NCBI RefSeq assembly: GCF_014649115.1 | Contig: NZ_BMSK01000005.1 | Coordinates: forward strand, 310,001-374,000 | Length of the DNA stretch: 64,000 nt | Direction of reading: 5' to 3' | From: Streptomyces eurythermus | GTDB lineage: Bacteria; Actinomycetota; Actinomycetes; Streptomycetales; Streptomycetaceae | Shown: piece after piece, positions 46,809 through 54,683 of the stretch | Layout: each line of letters begins with the position of its first letter | Position numbering within the stretch: position 1 is the first letter of the stretch | Notes under the pieces: generated by a model | Told to the model about the DNA's origin: nothing | The model's input: only the letters and a program-made list of their open reading frames with translations | Database searches by the model: none | Position numbers and translations under genes: made by a program

Positions 46809-48035
46809 TCAGCCGGCGCCGCCCATCGCATCGGACAGCTTGCCGAGTGCGGCCCGCACCTCTTCCTCACTGGCTTCGGCGTAGACCTCCATCGTCATGG
46901 CGATCTGGGAGTGCCGCAGGATCCGCTGGGCGACCTTCGGGTGCACCTTCAGGGCGACGAGGAGCGAGCTGCACGTGTGGCGGGTGTTCCGGAGCGGGAT
47001 GACGCGGACGCCGGCGCGGCGAGCCCGCAGCGCGAACATCCGGGTGAGGTTCCCCGGCTCGATCGGCGTCCCGTACTTCGTGGTGAAGACCAGCTCGCGC
47101 GTGTCCTGCCACAGCTCACCGGCCGCCTTCCGGTCACCGCTCTGCTGAGCCCGCCGCATGCGGAGGGCCTTGAGGCACAGCGCCGGGAGGGGAAGGAAGT
47201 CGTCCGACTCCTCGGTCTTGGTTTCCCGGTGGAGGATCTGCCGCCCGGCCCGCTGGATCTGATGATCCACGTAGATCTCACCCGCGTCGAAGTCCACCGA
47301 CTTCCAGGTGAGCCCCAGGACCTCGCCCCGGCGCAGGCCGAGACAGAGCACGAGCATCCAGGCCGCGAAGAGGTGATCGTCCCGCGCGGCGCAGTCGGCG
47401 AGGAACCGGCCCGCCTCGGCGACCGACCAGGGCTTGATCCGGCGGCGGCGCGGTTTGGGGACCTTCACCAGGGAGGCGACGTTCTTGCCGATCTCCTCTT
47501 CGGTGACGGCGTGGGTCAGGGCAGCACGGAGGGCGTCACGGGCGGCCTGGATGACGCGCCGGGACGGGAACGCTTCGCAGCACTCCCCGACGGCGCAACA
47601 CCGCTGCCGTGCCTTGGCTCGCTTGGCATCCTTGCCCTGGGCGCAGCACTGGCAGATACCGGCCAGCTTGGTCAGCCACTCCCGGACGTCCCGGACGGTC
47701 AACTTGTCGAGCCGCTTCCCGCCCAGGTGCGGGTTGATGTAGAGCCGCACCGAGCCCTCGTAGGACACGTACGACAGCGGGGCCAGGTTGGGCTTCACGA
47801 TCGACTCAAGCCAGTAGGCGAGGAACGCCTGTACCGTGCGGTGCCGGGTCAGCACAGGGCCTTTGCTGGCTTCGCTGTGGAGTTTGATCCACTTCTCGTG
47901 GGTCTCCTCGCGCGTCTTGCCGTACACGTACTTCCGCTTGCGGTCACCCTCCGGGGTCGTGACCCAGACGTAGGCCGCAAAGCCGTTCTTGTACGGGTAG
48001 ATGGAGCCCTCGCCGTTCGCGCGCTTTCCGCTCAT
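46809..48035 (-). CDS. int: Tyrosine-recombinase integrase
   Basis: A 408-residue site-specific recombinase. The N-terminal arm/core-binding region (about 1-165) includes a Cys-rich insert (ICQCCAQGKDA, RCCAVGECCEA) that may bind zinc. The catalytic domain has Arg (GLRRGEVLGL), Lys (TKTEESDD), Arg (TRHTCSSLL), His (LRHSQIAMTM) and nucleophilic Tyr (EVYAE). The first His of the HxxR box is Arg here (RNTRHT). It should catalyse attP x tRNA-Arg recombination. ATG at 48035 overlaps the xis stop (ATGA). Confidence 0.95.
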   Translation of the reverse strand: MSGKRANGEGSIYPYKNGFAAYVWVTTPEGDRKRKYVYGKTREETHEKWIKLHSEASKGPVLTRHRTVQAFLAYWLESIVKPNLAPLSYVSYEGSVRLYINPHLGGKRLDKLTVRDVREWLTKLAGICQCCAQGKDAKRAKARQRCCAVGECCEAFPSRRVIQAARDALRAALTHAVTEEEIGKNVASLVKVPKPRRRRIKPWSVAEAGRFLADCAARDDHLFAAWMLVLCLGLRRGEVLGLTWKSVDFDAGEIYVDHQIQRAGRQILHRETKTEESDDFLPLPALCLKALRMRRAQQSGDRKAAGELWQDTRELVFTTKYGTPIEPGNLTRMFALRARRAGVRVIPLRNTRHTCSSLLVALKVHPKVAQRILRHSQIAMTMEVYAEASEEEVRAALGKLSDAMGGAG

Positions 48036-48238
48036 GCCGCCCACTCCTCGGCCTCGGAGGCGCAGCGGGCCACGTACTCGTCCACCCAGGCCGGGAGGAT
48101 CCGGCGGTTGCGGCCGATCTTCACGGACCGGATCTCACCGCTCAGGATGAGCGCCTTGGTCTTGGAGAGACCGAAGCCGAGCATCTCGGCGACTTCGGCC
48201 GTGGTGTGCCACTTACGGGTGATGGTCACCGTGGTCAT
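48032..48238 (-). CDS. xis: Excisionase
   Basis: A 68-residue MerR/BldC-like winged-helix protein: WHTTAEVAEMLGFGLSKTKALI, then SGEIRSVKIGRNRRILPAWVDEYV, the standard excisionase DNA-binding unit. ATG at 48238 overlaps the repSA stop (ATGA), and its stop overlaps int, so rep, xis and int are coupled and excision is tied to replication. Confidence 0.93.
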   Translation of the reverse strand: MTTVTITRKWHTTAEVAEMLGFGLSKTKALILSGEIRSVKIGRNRRILPAWVDEYVARCASEAEEWAA

Positions 48239-49575
48239 GCGGTGGGCTCTCCTTCCGTTCCGGGAGCGGGTTCGAGGGATGCGGCAAGCCAGGCTTCGGT
48301 GTCGGACAGGCCGGTGCCGGCGAAGACCCAGTGGGCGAGGACGTACGTCGTGTCGGTCGGGCGTTCGTCGGTTGCTGCTTGGGCGCGGCGCCATTCGGCG
48401 CGGGCGTCGCGGAGGGCACCGAGGGTGGTGGAGTAGCTGCGGGACTTGGTGGAGAAGTGGCCGCGGAATCCGAGCATGTGGGCCCAGGCGCGCAGGCGGA
48501 GGTGTTCCAGATCCTTGCGGGCGCCGAGGGTCCAGGCGGTGCGGATGAGGCGGCGGGCGTGGTCGCTGATGTCGAGCTGGGCGAGTTCGGCGGCGAACTT
48601 GAGCGGCCGGTCGAGGGCGCCCGTCGCGGTCTCGGCGCCCTTGGTGGCGTACTTGGCGATGTACGCGGCCACGGCACGCTCGGTCAGCTCCTGGCCGTCG
48701 TTGAAGTCGGCGGAGCGGATGGTGCGTACGTCGAGCTGGCGGCCGAAGGTGAAGGTGTGGGCGCGGCCGTCGATGACCGGGCCGTCGACGCGCGCCTTGG
48801 CGGCTGCCGCGTGGATGGCGTCGGTGAGGAGTTCGGCGGTGGCCCAGGGCGGGGGCGGGGTGTCGGCGCCGCTGGGGCCGTCGAGGCGGATGACCGCGTG
48901 GAAGTGGACGGCTCCACGCTTCTGGTACTCGGCGACCTTGGCGAAGGACACGCGGGCGTGGTCGCGGAACCGGCGCTGTGACAGGCCCGCGCGCTTGGCG
49001 ACCTCCCGGCGGAGGTGGATGGAGAAGCGGCGCCAGAGCTGTCCGGCGTGGGCGTTCCAGAGCACGGCCGCCTCGTAGTCGTAGGTGTCCGGGTCGAGTG
49101 GGGTGCCGAGTGTGGTGTCGTCCTGGTTGTGGTGGGTGCCGCAGCGGCAGGGGCGGCCGTCGGTGCGGCGGTTGTGGACCGGGCCGAAGCCGGGGGCGGT
49201 GAAGGTGGCGAAGACGCGGGGGTGTGCGGCGACGTGTTCCGGGGTGCCTTTGCCGCCGCGCAGTCCGGCGGTGATCAGGTGGAAGGTGTCGCGGCGGTAG
49301 ACCTCGGCGCAGGCCGGGCAGCGGGTGGTGCGGCGGTTGTTGCAGCGGACGAGGAGTTGGCCGGCCGGGAGGGTGGTCGAGTCGAGGTGCTGGAGGACGC
49401 GGCCGATCTCTCCGGTGGTGGTGTCGATGTCGTACTCGGTGCGGTGGCCGTCGAGGCGGATCGGGTGGGTACAGCCGCCGAGCCCGGAGAGCTGCCGCAG
49501 GATGCCCGGCAGGTTGCCGTTTTCGGCCAGCCTCGCGAGTTCCGGGAGCGGGGGCGGGGTGGTGCGGGTGAAGAT
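48235..49575 (-). CDS. repSA: RepSA-type rolling-circle replication initiator with AUC start
   Basis: A 446-residue initiator for replication of the excised element. N-terminal zinc-finger-like cysteines are visible (VRCNNRRTTRCPACAEVY, residues about 78-95, and CRCG near 145). The HUH-type His pair may be AVHFHAVIRLDG (near 225). The conserved AAVLWNAHAGQLWRRF and YIAKYATKGAE are typical of AICE replication proteins. No ATG, GTG or TTG occurs in frame for the first 170 codons. AAGGAG (49587-49582) ends 6 bases before ATC at 49575, so AUC is the likely start. The protein then begins (M)FTRTTPPPLPEL. Confidence 0.88.
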   Translation of the reverse strand: MFTRTTPPPLPELARLAENGNLPGILRQLSGLGGCTHPIRLDGHRTEYDIDTTTGEIGRVLQHLDSTTLPAGQLLVRCNNRRTTRCPACAEVYRRDTFHLITAGLRGGKGTPEHVAAHPRVFATFTAPGFGPVHNRRTDGRPCRCGTHHNQDDTTLGTPLDPDTYDYEAAVLWNAHAGQLWRRFSIHLRREVAKRAGLSQRRFRDHARVSFAKVAEYQKRGAVHFHAVIRLDGPSGADTPPPPWATAELLTDAIHAAAAKARVDGPVIDGRAHTFTFGRQLDVRTIRSADFNDGQELTERAVAAYIAKYATKGAETATGALDRPLKFAAELAQLDISDHARRLIRTAWTLGARKDLEHLRLRAWAHMLGFRGHFSTKSRSYSTTLGALRDARAEWRRAQAATDERPTDTTYVLAHWVFAGTGLSDTEAWLAASLEPAPGTEGEPTA

Positions 49576-49671
49576 GGCGGTCTCCTTCTGACTGGATCGG
49601 TCAGGGGTGATGGGCCCGGGGCGGCCGGATGCTTGGCCGTGTCGCGGCCGTCCCGGGTGCGGTCGGACGGG

Positions 49672-49917
49672 TCAGCGCCGGTGCTGCTCGCGGAGCAGGG
49701 AGCGCAGGACGACGGTGGCGACGGCCACGGAGATGGCCGTGACGGCGACGGCGGCCAGGAGCGCGGTGAGGACGACTCCGCCGACGAGCAGGGCCAGGAC
49801 CGTCTTCTGATCGACGGGAAGGGACGCGAGGCCGCGTCGGGCGGGCGCCGGGTCGGCCGGCGCGTGGGTGTGGGCGGACGGCGGGGTCGGGTTCTCCGGG
49901 TACTTGGGCAGGAACAC
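49672..49917 (-). CDS. Small membrane spread protein (SpdD-like)
   Basis: An 81-residue protein with a Pro-rich N-terminus (FLPKYPENPTPPSAHTHAPA) and one hydrophobic segment (TVLALLVGGVVLTALLAAVAV, about 43-63). Size, position and composition match SpdD-like plasmid-spread proteins acting at hyphal membranes. GTG at 49917 follows AAGGAAGG by 7 bases; an in-frame ATG 11 codons upstream would overlap the operator. The stop is about 100 bases from the repSA start. Confidence 0.75.
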   Translation of the reverse strand: MFLPKYPENPTPPSAHTHAPADPAPARRGLASLPVDQKTVLALLVGGVVLTALLAAVAVTAISVAVATVVLRSLLREQHRR

Positions 49918-49930
49918 AGCTTGACCTTCC

Positions 49931-49947
49931 TTATCTACTCGTCTAGT
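49931..49947. promoter_or_regulatory. KorSA-like operator A
   Basis: TTATCTACTCGTCTAGT shares the core ACTCGTCTA with four other sites in the element. It lies 14-30 bases upstream of the SpdD-like start and could control a second promoter for spdD-repSA-xis-int. Confidence 0.6.
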
Positions 49948-50137
49948 CATGTGAGCCGTTTACGACGCCGACGCCGGACCGGGTGCCGGACTCGATGGCG
50001 GGGGCGAGGAAGGTGTGCGAGAGCCAGAAACCGAACAGCGCGATGAGGACGACGATCCAGGGGCGGACGCCGAGGAACTTGATCGCTCCCCAGGCGAAGA
50101 ACCCGAGGATGAGGACGAGCGGCAGGCTGACGGTCAC
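49943..50137 (-). CDS. Small membrane protein of the AICE transfer region
   Basis: A 64-residue protein with two hydrophobic stretches (LPLVLILGFFAWGAIKFLG and PWIVVLIALFGFWLSHTFLA), so probably two membrane helices. Such tiny proteins are typical of the spd cluster. GTG at 50137. Its 3' end overlaps operator A. Confidence 0.75.
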   Translation of the reverse strand: MTVSLPLVLILGFFAWGAIKFLGVRPWIVVLIALFGFWLSHTFLAPAIESGTRSGVGVVNGSHD

Positions 50138-50153
50138 GGTGGTCCGGGTCCTT

Positions 50154-50345
50154 TCAGCGGACGGGGCAGCGGTGGGTGCGGGCGGCCAGTTCGGCGGCGG
50201 CGCGGCTGTCGTAGTCGGCGGAGAAGCCGCAGCGCGGGGCGGTGCAGGCGGCGGTGTGCTTCTCGCGGCCCCGGTTGTCGTAGGAGGTGCCGACCTGGAC
50301 GGGGCCGATGCGGGTGACGTTGCGGAAGCTGCGGTTGGCGGACAC
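50154..50345 (-). CDS. Mobile element transfer protein (SpdA-like)
   Basis: A 63-residue cytosolic protein found in many AICEs: RIGPVQVGTSYDNRGREKHT, then ACTAPRCGFSADYDSRAAA, and HRCPVR at the end. Three Cys and two His suggest a small metal-binding fold. GTG at 50345 follows AGAGGAG. Role in intramycelial spread is by association. Confidence 0.8.
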   Translation of the reverse strand: MSANRSFRNVTRIGPVQVGTSYDNRGREKHTAACTAPRCGFSADYDSRAAAELAARTHRCPVR

Positions 50346-50356
50346 GCGGTCTCCTC

Positions 50357-50968
50357 TCAGAGGTGGGCGGCGATGGCTTCGGCCATCGGTGCGGGGACGC
50401 CGAGGCGGGCGCGGAGGGTCGGGGTGTCGATGGGGGCACCGGTACGGGCGTGGTGCTCGGCGGCGACCTTGCGGGCGTGGTCGACCAGGGCGGACGGGAC
50501 CGGGACGGGTGTCGGTCGCGCCGATGTCTCGGTGGAGGGTTGTTCGGGGGCGGTTTCGGGCTCGTCCACCTGGTCCTCGATGACTTCCGTCTCGGGTTCC
50601 GGCTTGGGCGCGGAGTGGGCGAGGAGGGTCCCGCCGAGGAAGGCGATGGCGGGCCAGCCCGCGACGAGGATGCGCAGCCAGGCGGGAACGTTGCCGAGGT
50701 CGAGGAGGCCGGCGGTGGCGACGTTGGCGCCGAGGGAGGCGGCGAGGGCGATGACGAACCAGCACCAGGCCGCGGCCTTGCCGTTGCCGGAGCGCAGTCG
50801 ACGCCAGGCGGCCACGAGCAACAGATCGACGGAGATGGGATAGGCCCACGCTTTCCATCCGTCCTGCCCGGCCGCCACGGCGACATCGTGCAGGTGGGCG
50901 AAGGACAGCGCGGCGGCGATGAGCGCCTGGACGAGTACCGCGTCGACGCGGGCCAGGTGGGCGCGCAT
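50357..50968 (-). CDS. spdB: SpdB-type spread protein (DUF2637)
   Basis: A 203-residue membrane protein with four hydrophobic segments in residues 10-125 (e.g. AWCWFVIALAASLGANVATA) and a cytoplasmic Glu/Pro-rich tail ending in a small helical motif (TLRARLGVPAPMAEAIAAHL). DUF2637 proteins help plasmids cross septa between hyphal compartments with TraB. ATG at 50968 follows AAGGAG. It lies 34 bases downstream of traSA. Confidence 0.87.
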   Translation of the reverse strand: MRAHLARVDAVLVQALIAAALSFAHLHDVAVAAGQDGWKAWAYPISVDLLLVAAWRRLRSGNGKAAAWCWFVIALAASLGANVATAGLLDLGNVPAWLRILVAGWPAIAFLGGTLLAHSAPKPEPETEVIEDQVDEPETAPEQPSTETSARPTPVPVPSALVDHARKVAAEHHARTGAPIDTPTLRARLGVPAPMAEAIAAHL

Positions 50969-51002
50969 GATGCGGCTCCTTCCGGAGTCGGGCGGGGGTA
51001 GG

Positions 51003-52379
51003 TCAGTCGGTTACCGGGTGGGGCAGGACGGCCGGGGCCGCGTGCTCGACCGGACGTTCCGGCACGTCGGGGCGGAAGGGCTCCAGCGCGGGCAGGTCGG
51101 GTACCAGTCCGGCCGACGCGCGGCAGGTCTCGGCCGCGTCGGTGAGGGAGAGGTAGGGCGTGCGGATGCGGGACCAGCCGCCGGAGGTGTCGCCCGCCAC
51201 GGCGAGGCCGGGCCGTTCGGGTGCGATGGAGCAGGCGGCCATGACCGCTTCGGGGGCGATGTCGCCGAGGGCCATCTTTGCGGAGGCTTCGTCGTTGACG
51301 CGGTGGCAGACGCGGCCGGTGAGCTGGGCGCGGAGCATGGTGGCGCCTTTGCCGAGTTCGGCGCCGAAGCGCTGCCCGCAGACCTCCAGGTACATGCCGG
51401 CGGCGCGGCCGAGCTGGGCGAGCCGGATGAGCTGGGTGACCATCTCGTCCCGGCGTTCCTCGTCCTTCTTCGTGGCCACGAGGAAGAGTTCGGCCACCTC
51501 GTCCACGAACAGCACGACGGGCACGGGGCGCTCGTGCTCCGGCAGGCCCCAGATGTCAGAGGTGATCTCCTCGTCCGGGGTGCCGGGGGCGATGCCCTGC
51601 CGGGCCTTGATCAGGTCGTATCGGTCCTCCATTTCCTTGACCAGCACGGGCAGCAGTTCGGCCGCCTGTTCCGGGTCGGTGGCCAGCGCGGAGAGCCGAG
51701 GTGCGAAGGGGGCCAGTTCGACGCCCCGCTTGCAGTCGATGCCGACCAGGGCGACGGGCTGAGGGGCGAGGCCGGCGATGAGGTGGCGCAGGTACATGGA
51801 CTTGCCGGACAGGGTGGCGCCGAGGGTGAGCTGGTGGGGGATGGTGCGGTAGTCGCGTACGAACGGCGTGGCGTCCTCGCGCAGGGCGACCGGCACTTTG
51901 AGGAAGCCGTCCGCGATCTTGCGCGGCATGCGGACCCGCCGTAAGACGTCGTAGCCGACGAGCCGCAGCTCGATGACACCCGGCTTGACCGGGGTGACGT
52001 AGACGGCGTGGACGCCCCAGGCGTGCCGCAGCCGTTCGGCGGAGGCGGCGAAGTCGGCGGGTTCCTGGCCAGGGGCCAGGCGGAGGCGTATCCGCAGCCC
52101 GGTCGTGGTGGGTCGGAGCAGGCCCCGGCGAGGCGGTACGGGCCGCACCTCACGCCGGGTCATGGCCTTGGCCGCGAGCATCCGGAGCCGGGACGGCGCC
52201 ACGGTCAGGCCGCATGCCTCCATTACCGAGCCGTACGTGCCGAGCAGCCGGACCGTGGACACCGGGAGGCCGACCGTGGACCAGTACGCCGCCGGGTGCT
52301 TGGCCCGGGCGTAGGCGGCCCCGCCGCCGAGCGCGGCGACAGGACCACCCACTTCCAGAAGCGTCGTCAGGTCGGACAT
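51003..52379 (-). CDS. traSA: FtsK/SpoIIIE-type DNA translocase TraSA
   Basis: A 458-residue conjugative translocase that moves double-stranded DNA, the hallmark of Streptomyces conjugation. Walker A is LGATLSGKSMYL (about residue 195), Walker B VVLFVDEVAEL (about 290), and sensor-like CGQRFGAELGKGATMLRAQL follows. The N-terminal part has a short hydrophobic segment (GPVAALGGGAAYARA). ATG at 52379 overlaps the upstream stop (TGATG). Confidence 0.93.
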   Translation of the reverse strand: MSDLTTLLEVGGPVAALGGGAAYARAKHPAAYWSTVGLPVSTVRLLGTYGSVMEACGLTVAPSRLRMLAAKAMTRREVRPVPPRRGLLRPTTTGLRIRLRLAPGQEPADFAASAERLRHAWGVHAVYVTPVKPGVIELRLVGYDVLRRVRMPRKIADGFLKVPVALREDATPFVRDYRTIPHQLTLGATLSGKSMYLRHLIAGLAPQPVALVGIDCKRGVELAPFAPRLSALATDPEQAAELLPVLVKEMEDRYDLIKARQGIAPGTPDEEITSDIWGLPEHERPVPVVLFVDEVAELFLVATKKDEERRDEMVTQLIRLAQLGRAAGMYLEVCGQRFGAELGKGATMLRAQLTGRVCHRVNDEASAKMALGDIAPEAVMAACSIAPERPGLAVAGDTSGGWSRIRTPYLSLTDAAETCRASAGLVPDLPALEPFRPDVPERPVEHAAPAVLPHPVTD

Positions 52380-52735
52380 CAGGCAGCGGCCCCGGTGACG
52401 GCCGGGAAGGCGGCGGGGGTGACGGCGGCGGCGCGGTAGGCGATGCCGTGGCGCTGCTGGCCGTTGAAGACGGACTCCCACGGCCGGGCGACCAGGCCCG
52501 GCAGCGAGACCGGTGCCCCCAGCGTCAGCCCCTCGGAGATGCCGCCCTCCGGGACGGTGACCTTGATGAGCGAGGACTCGCCGTCCTCGATGTAGACGAC
52601 GCCGATGGTCATCAGCGCCTCACCGCTGTTGGCGTCCTTGGCGATCTCGCCGGTCTGCCGGTCGCGGACCTTCGGTTCGGGGGCCTCGGTGAGGAGGATC
52701 GTGGCGCCGGAGGTCTCCACGCGGATGGTGCGCAA
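52379..52735 (-). CDS. SCO3933-family AICE protein
   Basis: A 118-residue protein that precedes traSA in many Streptomyces AICEs. It looks like an all-beta domain (TGEIAKDANSGEALMTIGVVY, EGLTLGAPVSLPGLVARPW) resembling plasmid-encoded regulatory or SSB-like proteins, but its function is unknown. The start is TTG at 52735, with AGGAG 6 bases upstream. It is the first gene of the leftward transfer-replication-integration operon. Confidence 0.75.
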   Translation of the reverse strand: MRTIRVETSGATILLTEAPEPKVRDRQTGEIAKDANSGEALMTIGVVYIEDGESSLIKVTVPEGGISEGLTLGAPVSLPGLVARPWESVFNGQQRHGIAYRAAAVTPAAFPAVTGAAA

Positions 52736-52750
52736 GGCACACTCCTATCT

Positions 52751-52765
52751 ACTCGTCTATACAAG
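52751..52765. promoter_or_regulatory. KorSA-like operator B
   Basis: ACTCGTCTATACAAG, 16 bases upstream of the TTG start of the transfer operon, next to its Shine-Dalgarno sequence. Confidence 0.65.
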
Positions 52766-52824
52766 ATGGGTCCTGCGAACCCCTTGATCGGGATCGCGGA
52801 ATCACCTTGCCATACAACTCGCCC

Positions 52825-52840
52825 ACTCGTCTATACGAGT
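52825..52840. promoter_or_regulatory. KorSA-like operator C (perfect palindrome)
   Basis: ACTCGTCTATACGAGT: 6-bp arms around CTAT, the best match to a full site, in the 167-base gap between the transfer operon start and the repressor stop. Confidence 0.75.
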
Positions 52841-52902
52841 AAGCGTGTTGGGGTGTACGAGTTCGGGAGAACGCCCCCGCGCACCACCGCAAATCGTGAC
52901 GA

Positions 52903-53691
52903 TCAGGTCGCCGGAAGCTGGTACGAGAGGACGTAGGCGTCCGCCGCCATCACCGTGTCGCAGACCTCCACGGCCCGCCCCTCGGTGTCGAAGGCAGTCC
53001 GGATGAGATGGATGACCGGGACACCGGCGGCCAGCCGCAGCGTCTTGACCTCAGCGGGCGAGGGCATCCGGGCGCGGATCTCCTCGTCGAAGTGGTCGAG
53101 GCGGTGGCCCAGCTCTTCCAGGCGGGCGTAGATGCCGCCGGGGCCGGGGTTGGGTTCGGCGATGGGGGTTCCGCGGGCGATGTCGAGCGGGAGGTAAGAG
53201 GTGGCGAACTCGACCGGCCGCCCGTCGAGCAGGTACCGGCGCCGTCGGGCCAGCACACGGCGCACGGAGCCGAGGCGGGTGGAGATGTCCTGGCTGGCCT
53301 TCTCCTCCTTGACCTCCAGGCTGTCGACCTGGGGGTGGCCGCCGGCCGCGTCGGCCTCCACGATGAACGCGGACTTGCCTTGTTCCCGGTGACGGCGGGC
53401 GAAGCGGTCGGAGGCGAGTCGCCTGACGGGCGGTCGTGGCCGTACGAAGACTCCCCTGCCGTGCTCGGCGTGGACCAGGCCCTCGCCCTGGAGGATGGAG
53501 AAGGCGTTGCGGACTGTCATCCGGGACACCCCGAAGTGGTCCACGAGGTCGGCTTCGGAGGGCAGCTTCTCGCCTTCGCGGAATCGCCCACGGTCGATGG
53601 CCTCGCGCAGCTGGTCGGCGATCTGCCGGAAGACCGCACGATCGCTCGTGGGGTCGAGATCACCGAGGAGGCCCGAAGAAAGAGGGCTCAC
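52903..53691 (-). CDS. korSA: GntR/HutC-family repressor, KorSA-like
   Basis: A 262-residue regulator. The winged helix-turn-helix covers residues about 18-85 (FRQIADQLREAIDRGRFREG, PSEADLVDHFGVSRMTVRNA). A UTRA effector domain follows (about 105-255). In pSAM2, KorSA represses pra and its own gene, keeping the element integrated. GTG at 53691 follows AAAGGAG by 8 bases. It is divergent from the Nudix gene across operator D and should control both directions. Confidence 0.9.
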   Translation of the reverse strand: MSPLSSGLLGDLDPTSDRAVFRQIADQLREAIDRGRFREGEKLPSEADLVDHFGVSRMTVRNAFSILQGEGLVHAEHGRGVFVRPRPPVRRLASDRFARRHREQGKSAFIVEADAAGGHPQVDSLEVKEEKASQDISTRLGSVRRVLARRRRYLLDGRPVEFATSYLPLDIARGTPIAEPNPGPGGIYARLEELGHRLDHFDEEIRARMPSPAEVKTLRLAAGVPVIHLIRTAFDTEGRAVEVCDTVMAADAYVLSYQLPAT

Positions 53692-53710
53692 GTGAGTACT
53701 CCTTTAGGTA

Positions 53711-53721
53711 TCTAGACGAGT
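53711..53721. promoter_or_regulatory. KorSA-like operator D in the korSA/pif divergent promoter
   Basis: TCTAGACGAGT (ACTCGTCTAGA on the other strand), 20 bases upstream of korSA and 56 upstream of the Nudix gene; a second half-site GCGAGT follows. Confidence 0.65.
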
Positions 53722-53776
53722 GGGCGAGTGCTGTTGCTACGGTGGAGAGCCTAGCCAGCCGAGAGGGCCGAGGAAC

Positions 53777-54208
53777 GTGAGCACTGAACGCCCGCACTCC
53801 GTGAGCGTCGCCGGGGTCGTCGTGGACGACCAAGGCCGGGCCCTCCTGATCCAGCGCCGCGACAACGGTCACTGGGAGCCGCCGGGCGGTGTCCTCGAAC
53901 GCGAGGAGACCATCCCGGAAGCTCTCCAGCGCGAAGTCCTCGAAGAGACCGGCATCAAGATCGCCCTTCCGGCGACCCTGACCGGCGTCTACAAGAACAT
54001 GAAGGGCCTGATCGTCTCGCTGGTCTTCCGCTGCGAAGCCGCCGACGGTGTGCCCACCACCGGTGACGAGACCCGCGCACTGCGCTGGGCCACCCGCGAA
54101 GAGGTCACCGAGCTTGCCGACGAGGCGTACGCGATACGTGTGCTTGACGCACTCGACGCTACGACCCCGCCGGCCGTTCGCGCCCACGACGGCGTGAAAC
54201 TCGTCTAG
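53777..54208 (+). CDS. pif: Nudix hydrolase, Pif-like conjugal immunity protein
   Basis: A 143-residue Nudix protein. The Nudix box GGVLEREETIPEALQREVLEETGI is complete (positions about 42-65; key GG, REVLEE residues). In pSAM2 the pif gene encodes a Nudix-motif protein that stops redundant transfer into cells already carrying the element (established). Position beside korSA supports the same role. GTG at 53777 follows GAGGAAC. The Nudix call is firm; the Pif function is inferred. Confidence 0.85.
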   Translation: MSTERPHSVSVAGVVVDDQGRALLIQRRDNGHWEPPGGVLEREETIPEALQREVLEETGIKIALPATLTGVYKNMKGLIVSLVFRCEAADGVPTTGDETRALRWATREEVTELADEAYAIRVLDALDATTPPAVRAHDGVKLV

Positions 54209-54254
54209 TCCGAACCCGCTGCACATGGCGGCCTACCAGCACGAAGGAACTTGT

Positions 54255-54683
54255 ATGCACGAGTATACGAGTACAACCCGGGTCTGGGGGCTGAGTTGCC
54301 CAGGATTCCCGGAAGAAGTGAGCCGGGCCCGCCGCTGGGCCCGCGACATCCTGCGCGACTCCCCTCTGGCCGACGACGCCGAGCTGATCGTGAGCGAGCT
54401 GAGCACCAACGCGATCCGCCACACGGCCAGCGGCTGGGAGCCCGGCAGCTTCCACCTGGCCGTCGCGGTCTCGGCCCAGGTGGTCGCGGTCTCGGTCACG
54501 GATGACGGTGGCGCGGCCACGGCCCCGAAGGTCGAGCACCAGGACCACGAGGCCGAGCGAGGCCGGGGACTGGGCATGGTCAGCCTCATCGCCCACCGGG
54601 TCGTCGTCCACGACACCGACCAGGGTCACACGGTCACCGCCGAGCTGTACGCCGACGCACGGCTGGGAGGCCGGCGATGCTGA
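54255..54683 (+). CDS. ATP-binding HATPase protein on the AICE
   Basis: A 142-residue RsbW-like ATPase: N-box VSELSTNAIRHTA, G1 VTDDGGA, then ERGRGLGMVSLIA. It resembles the chromosomal anti-sigma-like ATPases in this window. ATG at 54255 follows AAGGAA. An ACGAGTATACGAGT operator lies over codons 2-7, so the repressor could block it directly. It overlaps the next gene by 7 bases. Possible host-sigma interference is speculation. Confidence 0.83.
   Translation: MHEYTSTTRVWGLSCPGFPEEVSRARRWARDILRDSPLADDAELIVSELSTNAIRHTASGWEPGSFHLAVAVSAQVVAVSVTDDGGAATAPKVEHQDHEAERGRGLGMVSLIAHRVVVHDTDQGHTVTAELYADARLGGRRC
54258..54273. promoter_or_regulatory. KorSA-like operator E inside the HATPase start
   Basis: CACGAGTATACGAGTA contains TATACGAGT, identical to the right half of operator C, plus a direct repeat of ACGAGTA. 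Confidence 0.55.
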
